Below are positions 22,312-33,330 of a stretch of 64,000 nucleotides of DNA, in pieces. Origin of the DNA: Vitellaria paradoxa (lineage: Eukaryota; Streptophyta; Magnoliopsida; Ericales; Sapotaceae). The notes under the pieces are model-generated. The model saw only the letters and a program-made list of their open reading frames with translations, did not search any database and was not told the DNA's origin. Numbering within the stretch: the stretch's first letter is position 1; each line of letters opens with the position of its first letter. The stretch covers positions 11,505,334-11,569,333 of the forward strand of contig CM034236.1 of NCBI GenBank assembly GCA_019916065.1, read 5' to 3'. The position numbers and the translations under genes are program-made.

Positions 22312-25009
22312 ACATTTTTATTTTCTAAGGTTTATTGCTTCAGATTGAGCCTATTGACAGGCGGGGCAGGTCAAATAGGGTTTGGATTGGAGTCGACCCA
22401 GTTCTGTTTACATGACTATGCAGTTTGTACGTTGTGTGTTTTAAAAGAATTTTAAATAATATTATTGTATAAGATAAAATAAATGGAAGTATGTAGTTTA
22501 ATGGATTCAATCTTTTTACAAATTTAAATAAGGTAACAGTGTTGAGAGATTAGAGCTACAAGATCGTTTATGATTCGAATTTGTGATTAAATTTATTATT
22601 ATATTTTATGAAGTCAAAATTTTTCTTAATATAATTGGCTCTAATGAGATGTTCTGAAAACTCGTAGAGTAGTGGCACCAAATTCATTGGGCTGAGTTTA
22701 ACTTTGCACCTGTGAAGTTTACTCAAAATCTCATTTTAAGATTTCAGTTTGTTTTGTGACAATTAAGAGTTTTTTAGTTAGTTGTAAATTTGCAATGTAT
22801 AATTTTATGATCATTTTAGCACTGTAAGTTTAATGGTTAATCGGGGGAGAGGAGAGAGTTAAAATTAATTAACAATTCAAGTCTTTAATTAAAAAAAAAT
22901 CATGACTAGGAATGTAATTTAGTGGGGTGCATGTCTAATTAACAAATTTTATTTTCCAATTGGTTTATTTTTTTTACTTATTATTACTGTCTTATACCTA
23001 GCATCACTTACTTTTTTTTTTTTTTGGGGGGTTTAAAATGAGGTATCTAATAGTTACAATTTGATCAATTATGTTTAATCGAAATTTACGAGTATGAAAT
23101 TCTAACTAAAAAAATAAATGGGTATAAAACGGCAATAGTAAGTAAAAAATAAAAGAAATTGGTAATAGGATTTGTTTCAGGCATATCACAAATTTAAAAA
23201 AAGAAAACTTTTTTTTTTTTTTGAAAACATAAATAATACGAAAAAACTCATTACGACAATAGTTATTTTTTCAACTTGAAAAAGAAATTTAGCAAAAAAA
23301 ATAAAAACTAAGGTCTAGTCAAATCTAGGTCATTTCTGACAGATGATATCAAAAACTGAAGTAAACCGTCTTCACTTCTGATCCCAACAAAACAAGCTTT
23401 GAACCTTTTTTTTTTTTTTTTTTTTTAACCGATGTTAGTTATAATACTTGGGAAAATATTTATTTAATATATTTGGCTAAATGAAAATTGCAATCTCACA
23501 TCATGAAAATTTTAGATGGATAAAAAATTACATTTTTGATAGTGGAATATGGGGCTTCTTAATTTTAAAATAAATGTTTGCCTCCCTACTAATATAACTA
23601 AATAGCAATTAGGTTTAAAAAAAAACTAAATATCAATTTAAATAAAACAAATTTATCAAAAAAAAACCTAGCACTTATTTTATAAATATTTACATTTAAA
23701 TAAAACTCTAAAATTTATCTCATGATAATTTATATTTTATTTAAAAATTATCTAATAAAATTTTAAATTTAATTAAATTTCTAAAACTTTGCCTCATAAA
23801 AAAATTATGTTTAGATAAAGGGCGGTATGAATAATGCTTAACCCTCGTAAAATTCTGTGATGATTTCTCACTTGAGTTGGAAATTTATCAAATTACAAAG
23901 ATAAAATGTTAGTGTTTTAATTAAATTTAAATACTTATTTAAAAAAATATCTTACTTTGGTGGAAATTTTATCAAAACACAGAGATAGAATTTTAGTGTT
24001 AAAAAAAATAATAAATAAATAAATAAACATAAACGTTTGGGAGATGAGAATTTTTATTTTTTTTTTGGTGTTTTATTTAAATACAAATACTTATAAGAAT
24101 TGAAATTTTATTCTTTTAATACACAAAATTTTAGAGTTTTAAATAAATATAAACTTTTGTGAGATAAATGATTGTCTGAGATTCTGAACCATTGCATGAA
24201 ATGTCATATTTATGTGTGTGAGTGTTCGTGTGGATGACTCTGTATATATGAATGCAGAGAATTTTTTTTTTTTTTTTTTTTAAGGGTATACAGATAAGTT
24301 GTGATGCAAGTAAGATCACTGTCCCCTCACGTACTCACACGCACGCATGCCCCCGCGCACACACATATATATATATATATATAATTAAAATGAGAACATG
24401 GATATGTTTTGGCCTTCAGTTGAGGTAGCCGAGTCATAATTTTTTTTTTTTAACAAAAATACATTTAAACTTTTAATAATTTGTTTTATTTTTTTCTGTA
24501 AGAGTTTTTGCTGGCGCAATAATTTACCATGCAATTACAGCATGGAACCGACTGGTAGAAGTCGGAAAGGAGGAGAAGCTAGAGGCTTTATAGCCGATAA
24601 CAGAGAGGAGCCAACATTGATGCATTTCCAGTGTTCACATTAGATCCGAGTTTTGGAAAATGGGAAGCCAACATTGAAAAATGAGCGATTAAGAATTTCT
24701 ACAAATATGCTACAATGTTTAATTGATGTTTAGCAAAATCTAGAGTCTCCAACCTTTGTGATTTAGAATTTCTATAATTTGTTACAATGTTTTGTAAATA
24801 TTGTAGTTGATGTTTATTAAAATCTAGCGTCTTTAAAATAAAAAGCAATGCTAAGATTCTTCGATGGTATTTGGAGTTTCAAAAAAAAAAAAAAAATTAA
24901 ACTTAGTGTAAAAAATAACAAATATGAAATTTAGTTGGAAGGAAGTTAGGAACTTTTAGATTATGTGCATGAATTTGTAGAGGGAAAAAAAAATGAAGGA
25001 AAATAGTAA
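22312..25009. other. 3' flank of the CWF19L2-like gene and AT-rich intergenic DNA
   Basis: The first 150 bp are the probable 3' UTR. The rest is AT-rich with many homopolymer runs (for example T runs near 23408-23427 and 24258-24280) and a (TA)n run near 24366. No coding frame is supported. Confidence 0.6.
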
Positions 25010-25601
25010 AAATGTAAAAGAAAAATTAATTTAATTATATAAATCAATGTGTAATATATTTTATTAATTTATTTTCAATAGTTAATTAAATTAAATTAAA
25101 TTAATATGAAACATATTTTATTAAATTATTTTTAATAACTAATGAAATTAATTTAATTTAATAATGAACTACTATAATCAATATTAAATCTATTTTATTA
25201 AATTAGTTTTAATAGATATCATAATTAATTATTATGAAATATATTTTATTAAATTATTTTAATAAATAATCTACTTAAATTATAATTAATATATTTTATA
25301 TTTATTGAATTAAGTGATATAATAATTATATTTTATTCAATTATTTTTAACACGTAATATAATTAAATTAAATTAAATTTTTATTTTTTATGCATTGAAT
25401 TAAATGATTTTATTGAATAATTTAATTTAAATTAAATTAATATAAAATATATTTTATTAAATTCAATTAATATTTAAAATAATTAATAAAATTAAATATT
25501 TTATTAAAATAAAAAATTAATAATTATAAATAAATTTGCATCAATTTCAATTTTCATTCAAAAAAAATAACAACAGAAAAAAATATAGACAAAAACATAT
25601 A

Positions 25602-25639
<38 letters not shown>

Positions 25640-25665
25640 AAAATAAGAGCGTTATCAAACAGAAG
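25010..25665. mobile_element. AT-rich element related to the PIF-like element at 57921-58977
   Basis: The core is built from ATTAAATTAAATTAAT and ATATTTTATTAAATTA blocks, as in the later element. The right end, with TTTCAATTTTCATTC, AACAACAGAAA and GTTATCAAACAGAAGC, matches the right end of that element (TTTCAGTTTTCATTTC, ATTATCAAATGAACAC). A (TA)n run is at about 25608-25632. The left end could not be found, so it may be 5'-truncated. Confidence 0.5.
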
Positions 25666-26005
25666 CGTTATTAAAAGACGCTTAGTGAATACTTTTATAG
25701 ACAAAAATAATTGTCTACCATTGTTAGACTTAGGTCTATCATCTAATAGTCTTTTATTATGGAATTCTCTTTAAGATTTTATGGGATCATAAATTATCCA
25801 CTTTTTAATAGTTTCAATCACTTAAAGGAAGACTATGCCTCTTTATAAGAGGTTTTTAAGTATTAGTATTCTAATATATCTCTTATTTTTTAATCTCTTT
25901 TAATTTAATGTCACATGCTGGGTATAATTAATTCTCACCATATAGATAAAGTCTGAAAAATTTGTAGGGCAATATATTATTGAAACCTCCGTCTGAAGAC
26001 ATTAA

Positions 26006-26165
26006 GGCATCGTTTGGTGGGCTAAAAAATAAAAAAAAGATATTTAAAAAACTCTAAAAATCTCTAAAACTTATTCACTTTTTATCTCACTGTACGAATT
26101 ACTAACTCACAACTTATCTCACTTTATCTCATTTAATTTTATTTTTTATCACTCCAAACACACTC
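26006..26165. mobile_element. PIF/Tourist-like MITE, 160 bp
   Basis: The left end, GGCATCGTTTGGTGGGC, is inverted at the right (CACTCCAAACACACTC). A 3-bp duplication, TAA, lies at 26003-26005 and 26166-26168, the preferred PIF/Tourist target. The interior (CTCTAAAAATCTCTAAAA) resembles the MITE at 991-1148. It lies immediately upstream of the kelch-like gene and could affect its promoter. Confidence 0.78.
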
Positions 26166-26423
26166 TAAATAATAATTTAATTAATTTAAATATCATTAAA
26201 ATTAAAAAAATATAAACATAATTAAATACACAACAAACAAACGTCAACCCACATGACCTATTGGGTCGAAATACAGAAAATCGGGTCTCCCTCGTCGCAC
26301 GGAAATAAAGAGGGATCGGGTCCCTCTCTTCGCTCAGAAATACATAGAGATAGGGTTTGCGGAGATGGCGAGGGGATATATTTCAGTATATTTTACCTTG
26401 CAAAAAAAAAAGTGAGAAAGGAG

Positions 26424-27599
26424 ATGGCGGGGAAATCCAGCAGAAAGCGGAATCAACCAGCTTCGTGGTCGAAGCCAGTGCGAGCGGCGGAGGGCGGCAC
26501 TACGACGGAAGATGCAGGAACGGCAGCAGCGGGGGAAGCGAAGTCCCTTTATATGTTCTTTTCGAATGCGTGTGGCCCTATGGTTCATACTTTGTACGCT
26601 GTTGACATACCACACCCTCTTCCTGATCCTCCCACTAATTGTTCGGTAAAACCAGAACCGATGCCCCTGTCTCCAGTCCTCGAATTGTCTCGGGAAAAAT
26701 ACCCGCAGGACATGTGTTGCATTGAGTTGAATTCTAAATTTTACTTGCTGGGGGGAGCAATCATCCAAGATGTGGCATATTCTTACCCTCGAGATGTCTA
26801 TATTTTCAATCCTAAAATCACCAACGAAAAGAACCGCCGCCGCTTGAAAAGAGGCCCCCCAATGAAGACAGGAAAGATTGATCCGCAGGTATTCGTGGCT
26901 GACCATAAAATTTACGTGCTCTCTATTATAAAAACAAAAGTCCTATCGCTATTTGAGATGTTTGATCCTCAATACGTTGCTGCTGATGGTTCTCGGAAAT
27001 GGATTGAATTGAAGCCTCCTCCTTTCGAAGGTCGTCCATCAGGTCACGCGCTCATCAATAGAAAGGTCTTTGTTTTGACTGCGAGTTTTGATTTGTTCTA
27101 TTATCATCTGGACTTGAATGAATGGTTCGAAGTTCATAATGATTCCCCTAGGTTTTATATGAGGGCCGAATTTGTTGAGGATACGTTATACTGCGTTTAT
27201 TGTTATGGAGAGATTGTCCTGTCCTTTGGTCCACTTCCATCTGGAAGCCCTTCCTCTGAGGAAGAATTGTTCCACTACAAGAACAAAGCCTTTTTGATGC
27301 CGGAACTGACTGCCCCCCAGATTCCAGACCTTTGTCTCTCGTGTTCCCTTAGGCACATTGGGAACCGTCGCTTTTGTTGGGTGATGGCTGGGTCCCCTCC
27401 GGACCCCGAATTTCCAGAGCAGGAACATCCAGAATTACGTTATGTTAGTCTCACGGTGTTTGAGGCTTTGAAGGACACCTATACCGCAGGAGATAGCACC
27501 TTTTTCAATGGAAAAATCCTTTATTCTGCCCATTTTGTGATCAAAACCTCCGACGCTTTTGGCAGCTTCCTTCGCGATTGCTTTGCACTTCCACAGTAA
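26424..27599 (+). CDS. Kelch-repeat-like protein, single exon, 391 aa
   Basis: The frame is open from 26253, but the chosen start is the ATG at 26424 (GGAGATGGCG), which has the best plant context and begins a basic tail (MAGKSSRKRNQPASW). After a low-complexity Ala/Gly segment come kelch-like beta blades: SLYMFFSNACG, FYLLGGAIIQ...DVYIFNP, KIYVLSI...FEMFDP, WIELKPPPFEGRPSGHALI, KVFVLT, then FYYHLDLNEWFEV. No F-box is visible, so a ubiquitin-ligase role cannot be claimed. Similar plant proteins are annotated as kelch-like or DUF1668-like and their function is mostly unknown. The stop codon overlaps a strong donor-like sequence (CACAGTAAGT), so splicing could change the C-terminus. Coding GC content is well above that of the flanks. 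With the upstream start the protein would be 448 aa. Confidence 0.75.
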   Translation: MAGKSSRKRNQPASWSKPVRAAEGGTTTEDAGTAAAGEAKSLYMFFSNACGPMVHTLYAVDIPHPLPDPPTNCSVKPEPMPLSPVLELSREKYPQDMCCIELNSKFYLLGGAIIQDVAYSYPRDVYIFNPKITNEKNRRRLKRGPPMKTGKIDPQVFVADHKIYVLSIIKTKVLSLFEMFDPQYVAADGSRKWIELKPPPFEGRPSGHALINRKVFVLTASFDLFYYHLDLNEWFEVHNDSPRFYMRAEFVEDTLYCVYCYGEIVLSFGPLPSGSPSSEEELFHYKNKAFLMPELTAPQIPDLCLSCSLRHIGNRRFCWVMAGSPPDPEFPEQEHPELRYVSLTVFEALKDTYTAGDSTFFNGKILYSAHFVIKTSDAFGSFLRDCFALPQ

Positions 27600-28614
27600 G
27601 TTTCTTCGTCAATGTTTATGTGTTTTCATCCGTAAATTCACCAGTGTTGTTTTCTCTGTTTCTGCCTTGTTTATGTGCTCTTTTGTTGTGGGCGGGGGAT
27701 AGGAGAAGTTTCTCTTTGTTGTTTTGGTTATATTCCAAGTTTGCTTGAGTGTGCTTGTTTGGGTTCCTTTACAAGATCTTAATTAGTCTCCACTTTTGTG
27801 TTTGATATTTCTCTGGTGCAATGTCATGTGTAGGGGTGCACAACTGAACCGGTTAAACCATCAAATTGAATAAAAACGGCCTCTTAGTTTGATTCAATTT
27901 TTTGAATTAACGGTTCCGTTATGATTTGGAAAATTGAAGCTGAGTGATTTGGTTCGACTTGCGGTTGGAGGAGTTTGTTAGCCGAACAAAATTTCCTATT
28001 TGTCACACTCTACACTGCCTTTTGATTCATTGTTGCATAATTTCCCATCTGTTACACTATCTGAAGCCATCCTCTAGCTTAACATCATTTTCTTTTACAA
28101 ATAAAAAATTATACTGATTTATTTTTGTCGTTTTATGGGTAAGCACAAGAGAAGTTGTTTTACTTTATTATTTATTCTCGTCCTTTTATATAACCAAAAT
28201 TGCGAAACTATGTTATACAAACTCTTTTAAATATATGGTTTACTAGTGGCGATACTTGGGTAAGGACGATTGTGTAAGGTTATCATAATTTGTGCATCCA
28301 CATACATAATTGGATAAACATATTTAGCAATTCAATTTTAGCACATAAGTATGCATAAAATAATCTAGTGGCGCCTTGTAAATACCACCTTATCCTATAA
28401 AATAAAATAATTATATTATATATATATATGAATATTATCCCATGTCTTTGTATCCTTAAAAAAGATAATAGACACGCACCCGTCTCAAGTCCATGTAACA
28501 TAATGTGTGTCATACATAATGATATAGTGTGATAATTGAAACCATACATTGATATAATTTGGTTTCTATTTGTTAATACAATAGGATTAATTTAATTTTT
28601 TAAATTTCTTAAAC
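27600..28614. other. 3' flank of kelch-like gene and intergenic DNA
   Basis: The first 200 bp are T/G-rich and could be a 3' UTR. Near 27833-27985 there is a short transposon-like stretch with AACCGGTTAAACC and AACGGTTCCGTTA motifs. No coding frame is supported. Confidence 0.5.
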
Positions 28615-29949
28615 TAATGGGTAAATTACATAGACCCCCTCAACTTTTGGGTAATTATATAGACCCCCTAAGCGTTTGAAATTTACAATTGTTTACTTAT
28701 TTAGCAATGATGCTAACCCACGACCCCCCCTGGGGGTTAGTTTTGTTGTTCATTCTGTTAAAATTTTAGTGTAAAGACAATTATGCTTTTGGTATATAAA
28801 TGGCATATACACTCCTTAGGACCCCAATCACTCCATTCAAAGCCAATCGAACGGTCCAAATGAAACCCTTGGACCCCTCCTCAGTCCTCTTCTCTACAGA
28901 TCGCGTGTCCATGTTTGACCAAAATTGAGCCGTTTTCTTGAACTAGAGGAGGTATATCTACTCTTCTCATCTATTTTGTCGTCTTTGTCTTTGCAAATAG
29001 TTTGAGTTGCGCTTTTTTCTTTTTCACTTTTGGGGTATTTTATGGGTTCCTAGGAAAACGAAATTTTGGGAGCTTGTATTGGGGGTATGATTTCGGGTGT
29101 ATTTTGGGGTTTTTCAATGTATTTAGGGTTTATGATTTTGGTGATTATCACTGTGGTTTTTTAGGGTTTACGATTTTGGCTTTTTTAGGTATTTTTGATT
29201 CCTACTTGTAATCTGACCCCATATGCGTATATATGCATCCCTCTTTTGATTTGGCTCAGCCTAGGTCTGTATTGATTATTTTTGGGTGAGGTTTGATTTG
29301 TATTTTTGAAGATTTAGGTGGGTTCTGTTTTGGGGTTTCTCTCTGGGGATAGTTAATACACCTCAGACAATGGCAACAATTTAAATCTGGAGGAACCCAA
29401 GAGATGCCAAAGTTCCCAAGTCGTTTGGCAAATGACACAACCGCTCCTCCAAATTCCCCATTTCCATCAAAAATTACTAGTGAAACTATTTTTATATTAT
29501 TATTATTATTATTTAAAATCTAGTATTACACAATATATCTACCTTTTCAGTCTCAAATTAAAAATCACAATTATGTACATTCTTTTATAGAAATTTTTAA
29601 TTCCTTCATTTCAAATACACATGCAAGGGCACACTTGCTATGATGAAAACACATAGTTGGTTCTAATTTTACAGATTCACACACAATGCCTTGCTCCCAT
29701 AATAATAATTAACATTGGAAATGTGATGGTCTCAACTTTGACGATTGACTTTAGCAGTGCTTTTAATTATGTTGATTGTAATTCTAAATAAGAGATTTCA
29801 ATTGCATATGCGATTCACTGTATCATAAGCTTAAATTGGATTCCGTTCACTTGATAGATACACATTATTTTGTTAGTCGACAGTCAAAAGAAGTTTTATT
29901 CTTTTTGTGGCTTGTAAGTATGTAAAGAGGAAACCGATAAGTGGAAGTT
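28615..29949. other. Repeat-derived intergenic DNA
   Basis: Near 28620 two copies of a TAGACCCCCT motif after AATTACATA or AATTATATA look like an end of a DNA transposon, but no partner end was found. The region around 29000-29340 is T/G-rich with TTTTGGGGT and TTAGGGTTTA motifs. No gene is supported. Confidence 0.45.
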
Positions 29950-30040
29950 GCGGGACAAAGGGGATTACCTTAGCTGGTAAGTGACCTCTGCCGGTTAAGA
30001 TCAGGATTTGATTCACCTCCCTTACAATAAAAGTTAAATT
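29950..30040 (+). mobile_element. Possible tRNA-derived SINE fragment
   Basis: TTAGCTGGTAAGTG looks like a pol III A box, and GGATTTGATTCACC about 45 bp later looks like a weak B box. The tail is lost into AT-rich DNA and no target duplication was seen, so this is a tentative call. Confidence 0.35.
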
Positions 30041-30080
30041 TCAAAATTCTTAAACATTTTGTTGGTTACACGCATTGCCT

Positions 30081-31025
30081 GATACTTTTTCTTCTTGTTT
30101 GTTTTATGGATAACTATTTCCAAAGAAAACCAGACAAGCGCCCTTTCATGGTCTGTTTGGTATAACGAATTTAGCTGCCTTCACTGGCTAGTGTTTTCCA
30201 TGAAGCAAACAAGAAGAAAAACTATCAGCTTTGTTTTGATTTTTGATAGATAGTTTTGAGTTTTTTTGTGTCGGATGTGTTGAACATGTTTATGGATTTC
30301 ATATAAGATTGTTGAGTGTTGAATCTATGCAGTTTTTCTTTGTCATTGAACTCATATTAATCTGTTGAGTTTTTAGTTTATGCTATACTGGTTGTTGAGT
30401 TATAGATATATGCCTTCCATCGCTAGTTTCATGTGAAATCAAAATATGATACTTTTTCTTCTTGTTTGCTTTATAGAAATCTATTTCCGATGAAACCAAA
30501 CATGCACCCTTTCATTGTCTGTTTTGTATAACGAATTTGGCTGCCTTTACCGGCTAGTGTTTTCCATGAAGCAAACAAAAAGAAAAACTATCAGCTTTGT
30601 TTTGGTTTGTCTAATAAATATTTTTTAGTTCTTTTAGGTTGTATATGTTGAACATGTTTATGGATTTCATATCAGATTGTTGGGTGTTGAATCTATGTTG
30701 TTGTTCTTTGTCATTGAACTCACATTACTCTGTTAAGTGTTTAATTTATGCTATGTTGGTTGTTGAGTTATAGATATATGCCTTCCATCACTAGTTTCAT
30801 GTGAAATCAAAAGCTGATACTTTTTCTTCTTGTTTGCTTTATGGAAAACTATTTCCAAAAGAAACTAAACACGTGCCCTTTCATGGTCTGTTTGGTATAA
30901 CGAGTTTGGCTGCCTTCACCAGTTAGTGTTTTCCATGAATTAAACAACAAGAAAAACTATCAGCTTTGTTTTGGGTTGTATATGTTGAACATGTTTATGG
31001 ATTTCATGTCAAATTGTTAGGTGTT
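30081..31025 (+). repeat. Tandem repeat, about 367 bp, 2.6 copies, with internal hairpins
   Basis: Units begin GATACTTTTTCTTCTTGTTT at 30081, 30448 and 30816. Inside each, the start (TTCTTCTTGTTTGCTTTATGG) is mirrored about 100 bp later by CCATGAAGCAAACAAGAAG, giving a hairpin stem of about 30 bp. The third unit is cut short. The hairpin part may be an old MITE that was then tandemly amplified together with flanking DNA. Confidence 0.85.
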
Positions 31026-31533
31026 GAGGAATACACACATCCCAAATAGAATGTTTTAAAAATATTTTTACTCTAAAATGATTTTCTATGAAATTATCGG
31101 ATTAAATAAAAATCTATTATATACGTAAAATTTTACAATATATCTTTTTTATAATGTTGGATCAAAAAGGTGTCCTTAAATACATGGGTATTAAAAACCG
31201 GACGCTCATACCAATAACTAAAACACTTCGGTTTTCAACATGAGATTTGTGACTATGGAGCGACGACTATACGGAGAGAGATAGAGAGCACTTTGAGTAG
31301 AGGTTCAATCATAGTGGAGGGTTTGAATAGAATGGAAGGTAGATGAAGAAGGGTATTTAAGGCAGGAGAGCTATAATAGTTTGGAGATAGAGAATGAGCA
31401 TCGAAGCAAATTTTGACGTTGGTGGAGGGAATGTAATGAGAGGTAGACAAAGATGGATACTTATAAATGGAAGGTCAGGTTAAGGAAGTTGGCCTCACTT
31501 CACTTGGGATACTGGCCTAGAGAGGAGTGGCTC
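31026..31533. other. Intergenic DNA without recognised features
   Basis: No gene or clear repeat. Minus-strand frames here are short and unsupported. Confidence 0.5.
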
Positions 31534-31542
31534 ACTTTACTT

Positions 31543-31646
31543 TTTTTTTTTTGATAGGTAAGCGGGGGAGAGGCCCCGGGTTCGAATCCGGGTGGTGAGT
31601 GGGTAAAGAATGGAGTTCAACCACCAAGCTAAGTGCCTCACACCTT
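31543..31646 (-). mobile_element. tRNA-derived SINE, about 104 bp
   Basis: Read on the minus strand, an A-box-like TTAGCTTGGTGG is followed by a B-box-like GGATTCGAACCC, then GCTTACCTATC and a poly-A tail. A 9-bp target duplication, ACTTTACTT, flanks it at 31534-31542 and 31647-31655. The tRNA-like promoter, A tail and duplication together identify a SINE rather than a tRNA gene; it is too short and lacks a cloverleaf. Confidence 0.8.
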
Positions 31647-32097
31647 ACTTTACTTAATTTGATCCAATCATTATCAGGAGGACAACTTAATCAGGTAGTA
31701 AAGTTGTTCCCTTATAATTGGTTGGTATGTGGATTGTGGTTGTATTGTATGGATATGCACTATTAGCTTAATCAGTAATCTCTCGCTCTCTGTGTGCGCG
31801 CGCGCGTTTGTGTGTCTCGTGATTGATTGAGGGTGATTCAACAATCCTGTAAATCTTTCCAATAGTCCTTAATCGCTCCACACGAGTAAGAAGACTAGCA
31901 GATGCATATTGGGGTGGTGCTAATAGGTTTGAGGAGTTTTCTTGGTGAGGCATCCATAGGCCTTGGTCATATTTGAGGATAATAGCTCTTCATGAGAGGC
32001 TAAGTATTGAGATCCTTAAGAGTCCTATGAGAAGTCTTGCGGAGTAGGCTTCCATTGGGAAAAACAATGTTTTTTTTTTTGTGTTTTTAGTTTTTTC

Positions 32098-32120
32098 TTT
32101 TTTTTTTGGGGGGGGGGGGG
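32098..32120. repeat. Poly-T/poly-G tract
   Basis: A T run is followed by about thirteen G, like the tracts in the CWF19-like introns. Confidence 0.75.
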
Positions 32121-32126
32121 TTTAGG

Positions 32127-33330
32127 ACCATGAGCCAGGGCTAGCTGTCACTTTGAGGTACGAAGGGATAATGTATCTGCAGGTAGATTCTGTGGTGGAA
32201 ACAAATGTACTCGAATGGCTGGGGCTATCATGTATTGATGTGACATTGATACATGCCTACGTGGCCATGTACTCACAAAAAACAACGTTGCATGATGTTG
32301 ACCTTTGAAAGTCCTTGTAGAGGATCAAGATATCTAATTTGACATAGCATTGGTCTAGCAACTAATTTTAGAACTATGATCTAACAAATCACCTATGACC
32401 TCCAAATTTTAGATAGTTCTTGGACCACAAGCCAGGGCTAGCTGTCACTTTGAGGTACCAAAGGGTGATGTGCCCGCATGCAGATTCCAGGGTGGAATTT
32501 TCCGAATGTACTAGCGTGGCTGGGGCTATCATGCACTAACCCAGCATTGACACATGCCTTCGTGGCCTTGTACTCACAAAAGCAACATTGTTTGATGTTG
32601 ACCTTTGAAAATAGAGCAACAATATCTCTGTTGACATAGCACCGGTCTTGCAACAAATTTTAGAACTGTAATTTAGCAAATCATCTATAAACTCCAAATT
32701 TTAGATGGTTCTTGGCAGGAATTTAGTGGTTAGAAGAATATTTTGTTTTGAACAATATAAATGTGGTTAAATAGTCTCGAGTTAGTTGCCTTAATTTTTT
32801 TTTTAATTGGAACTTTAGGATGATTTAAGTTTGTGATGCATACTTTGTCAGTTATCGTAGAATGTTCAGGAGCTTAACTTTTGTGTTGTTGACAGATGCG
32901 GCATGGTCTAGCAAGCTACTGTCATGCACTGACACGGCATTGACACATGCCTACATGGCCATGTACTCGCAAAAAGCAACATTGCATCATTTTGACCTTT
33001 GAAAGTCCTTGTAGAGGAACAAGATATCTAATTTGACATAGCGCTGATCTTGCAACAAATTTTAGGACTATGATTTAGCAAATCATCTATGACCTCCAAA
33101 TTTCGAGATGGTTCTCGATAGGGAATTTAATGGGTTAGAAAAGTAGTTTGTTTTGAACAAAATATATGTGGTTGAATTAGTCTTGAGTTAGTTACTGTAT
33201 TTTTTTTTTTCCAGTGGAATTTAAGATGATTTCAGTTTATGATGTTTGCTTTGTCAGTTATCATAAAATGTTGTGGAACTCAAACTTTGTGTTGTTGATA
33301 GATGCGATGTGGTCCAGCAAACTGCATGAG
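32127..33330 (+). repeat. Irregular tandem repeats (297 bp and about 400 bp periods)
   Basis: GCCAGGGCTAGCTGTCACTT occurs at 32134 and 32431, a spacing of 297 bp, with the following sequence (ATGCCT...GGCC.TGTACTCAC) repeated. A longer unit covering about 32520-32925 repeats at about 32925-33330, sharing TTGTTTTGAACAA, GAGTTAGTT, and the GTGTTGTTGA.AGATGCG block. No protein is supported. The nested periods point to more than one round of unequal exchange. Confidence 0.75.

Noticed and set aside
26334..26906. 190-codon open frame on the minus strand
   Set aside because: It lies antisense within the kelch-like coding exon and has no recognisable domain; it is a shadow of that gene's codon pattern.
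30081..31025. CRISPR-like array
   Set aside because: Units are 367 bp with no short direct repeats and spacers, and the sequence is clearly eukaryotic.
31561..31600. tRNA-gene-like GGTTCGAATCC motif
   Set aside because: There is no cloverleaf. The A box, B box, poly-A tail and target duplication on the minus strand identify a SINE.
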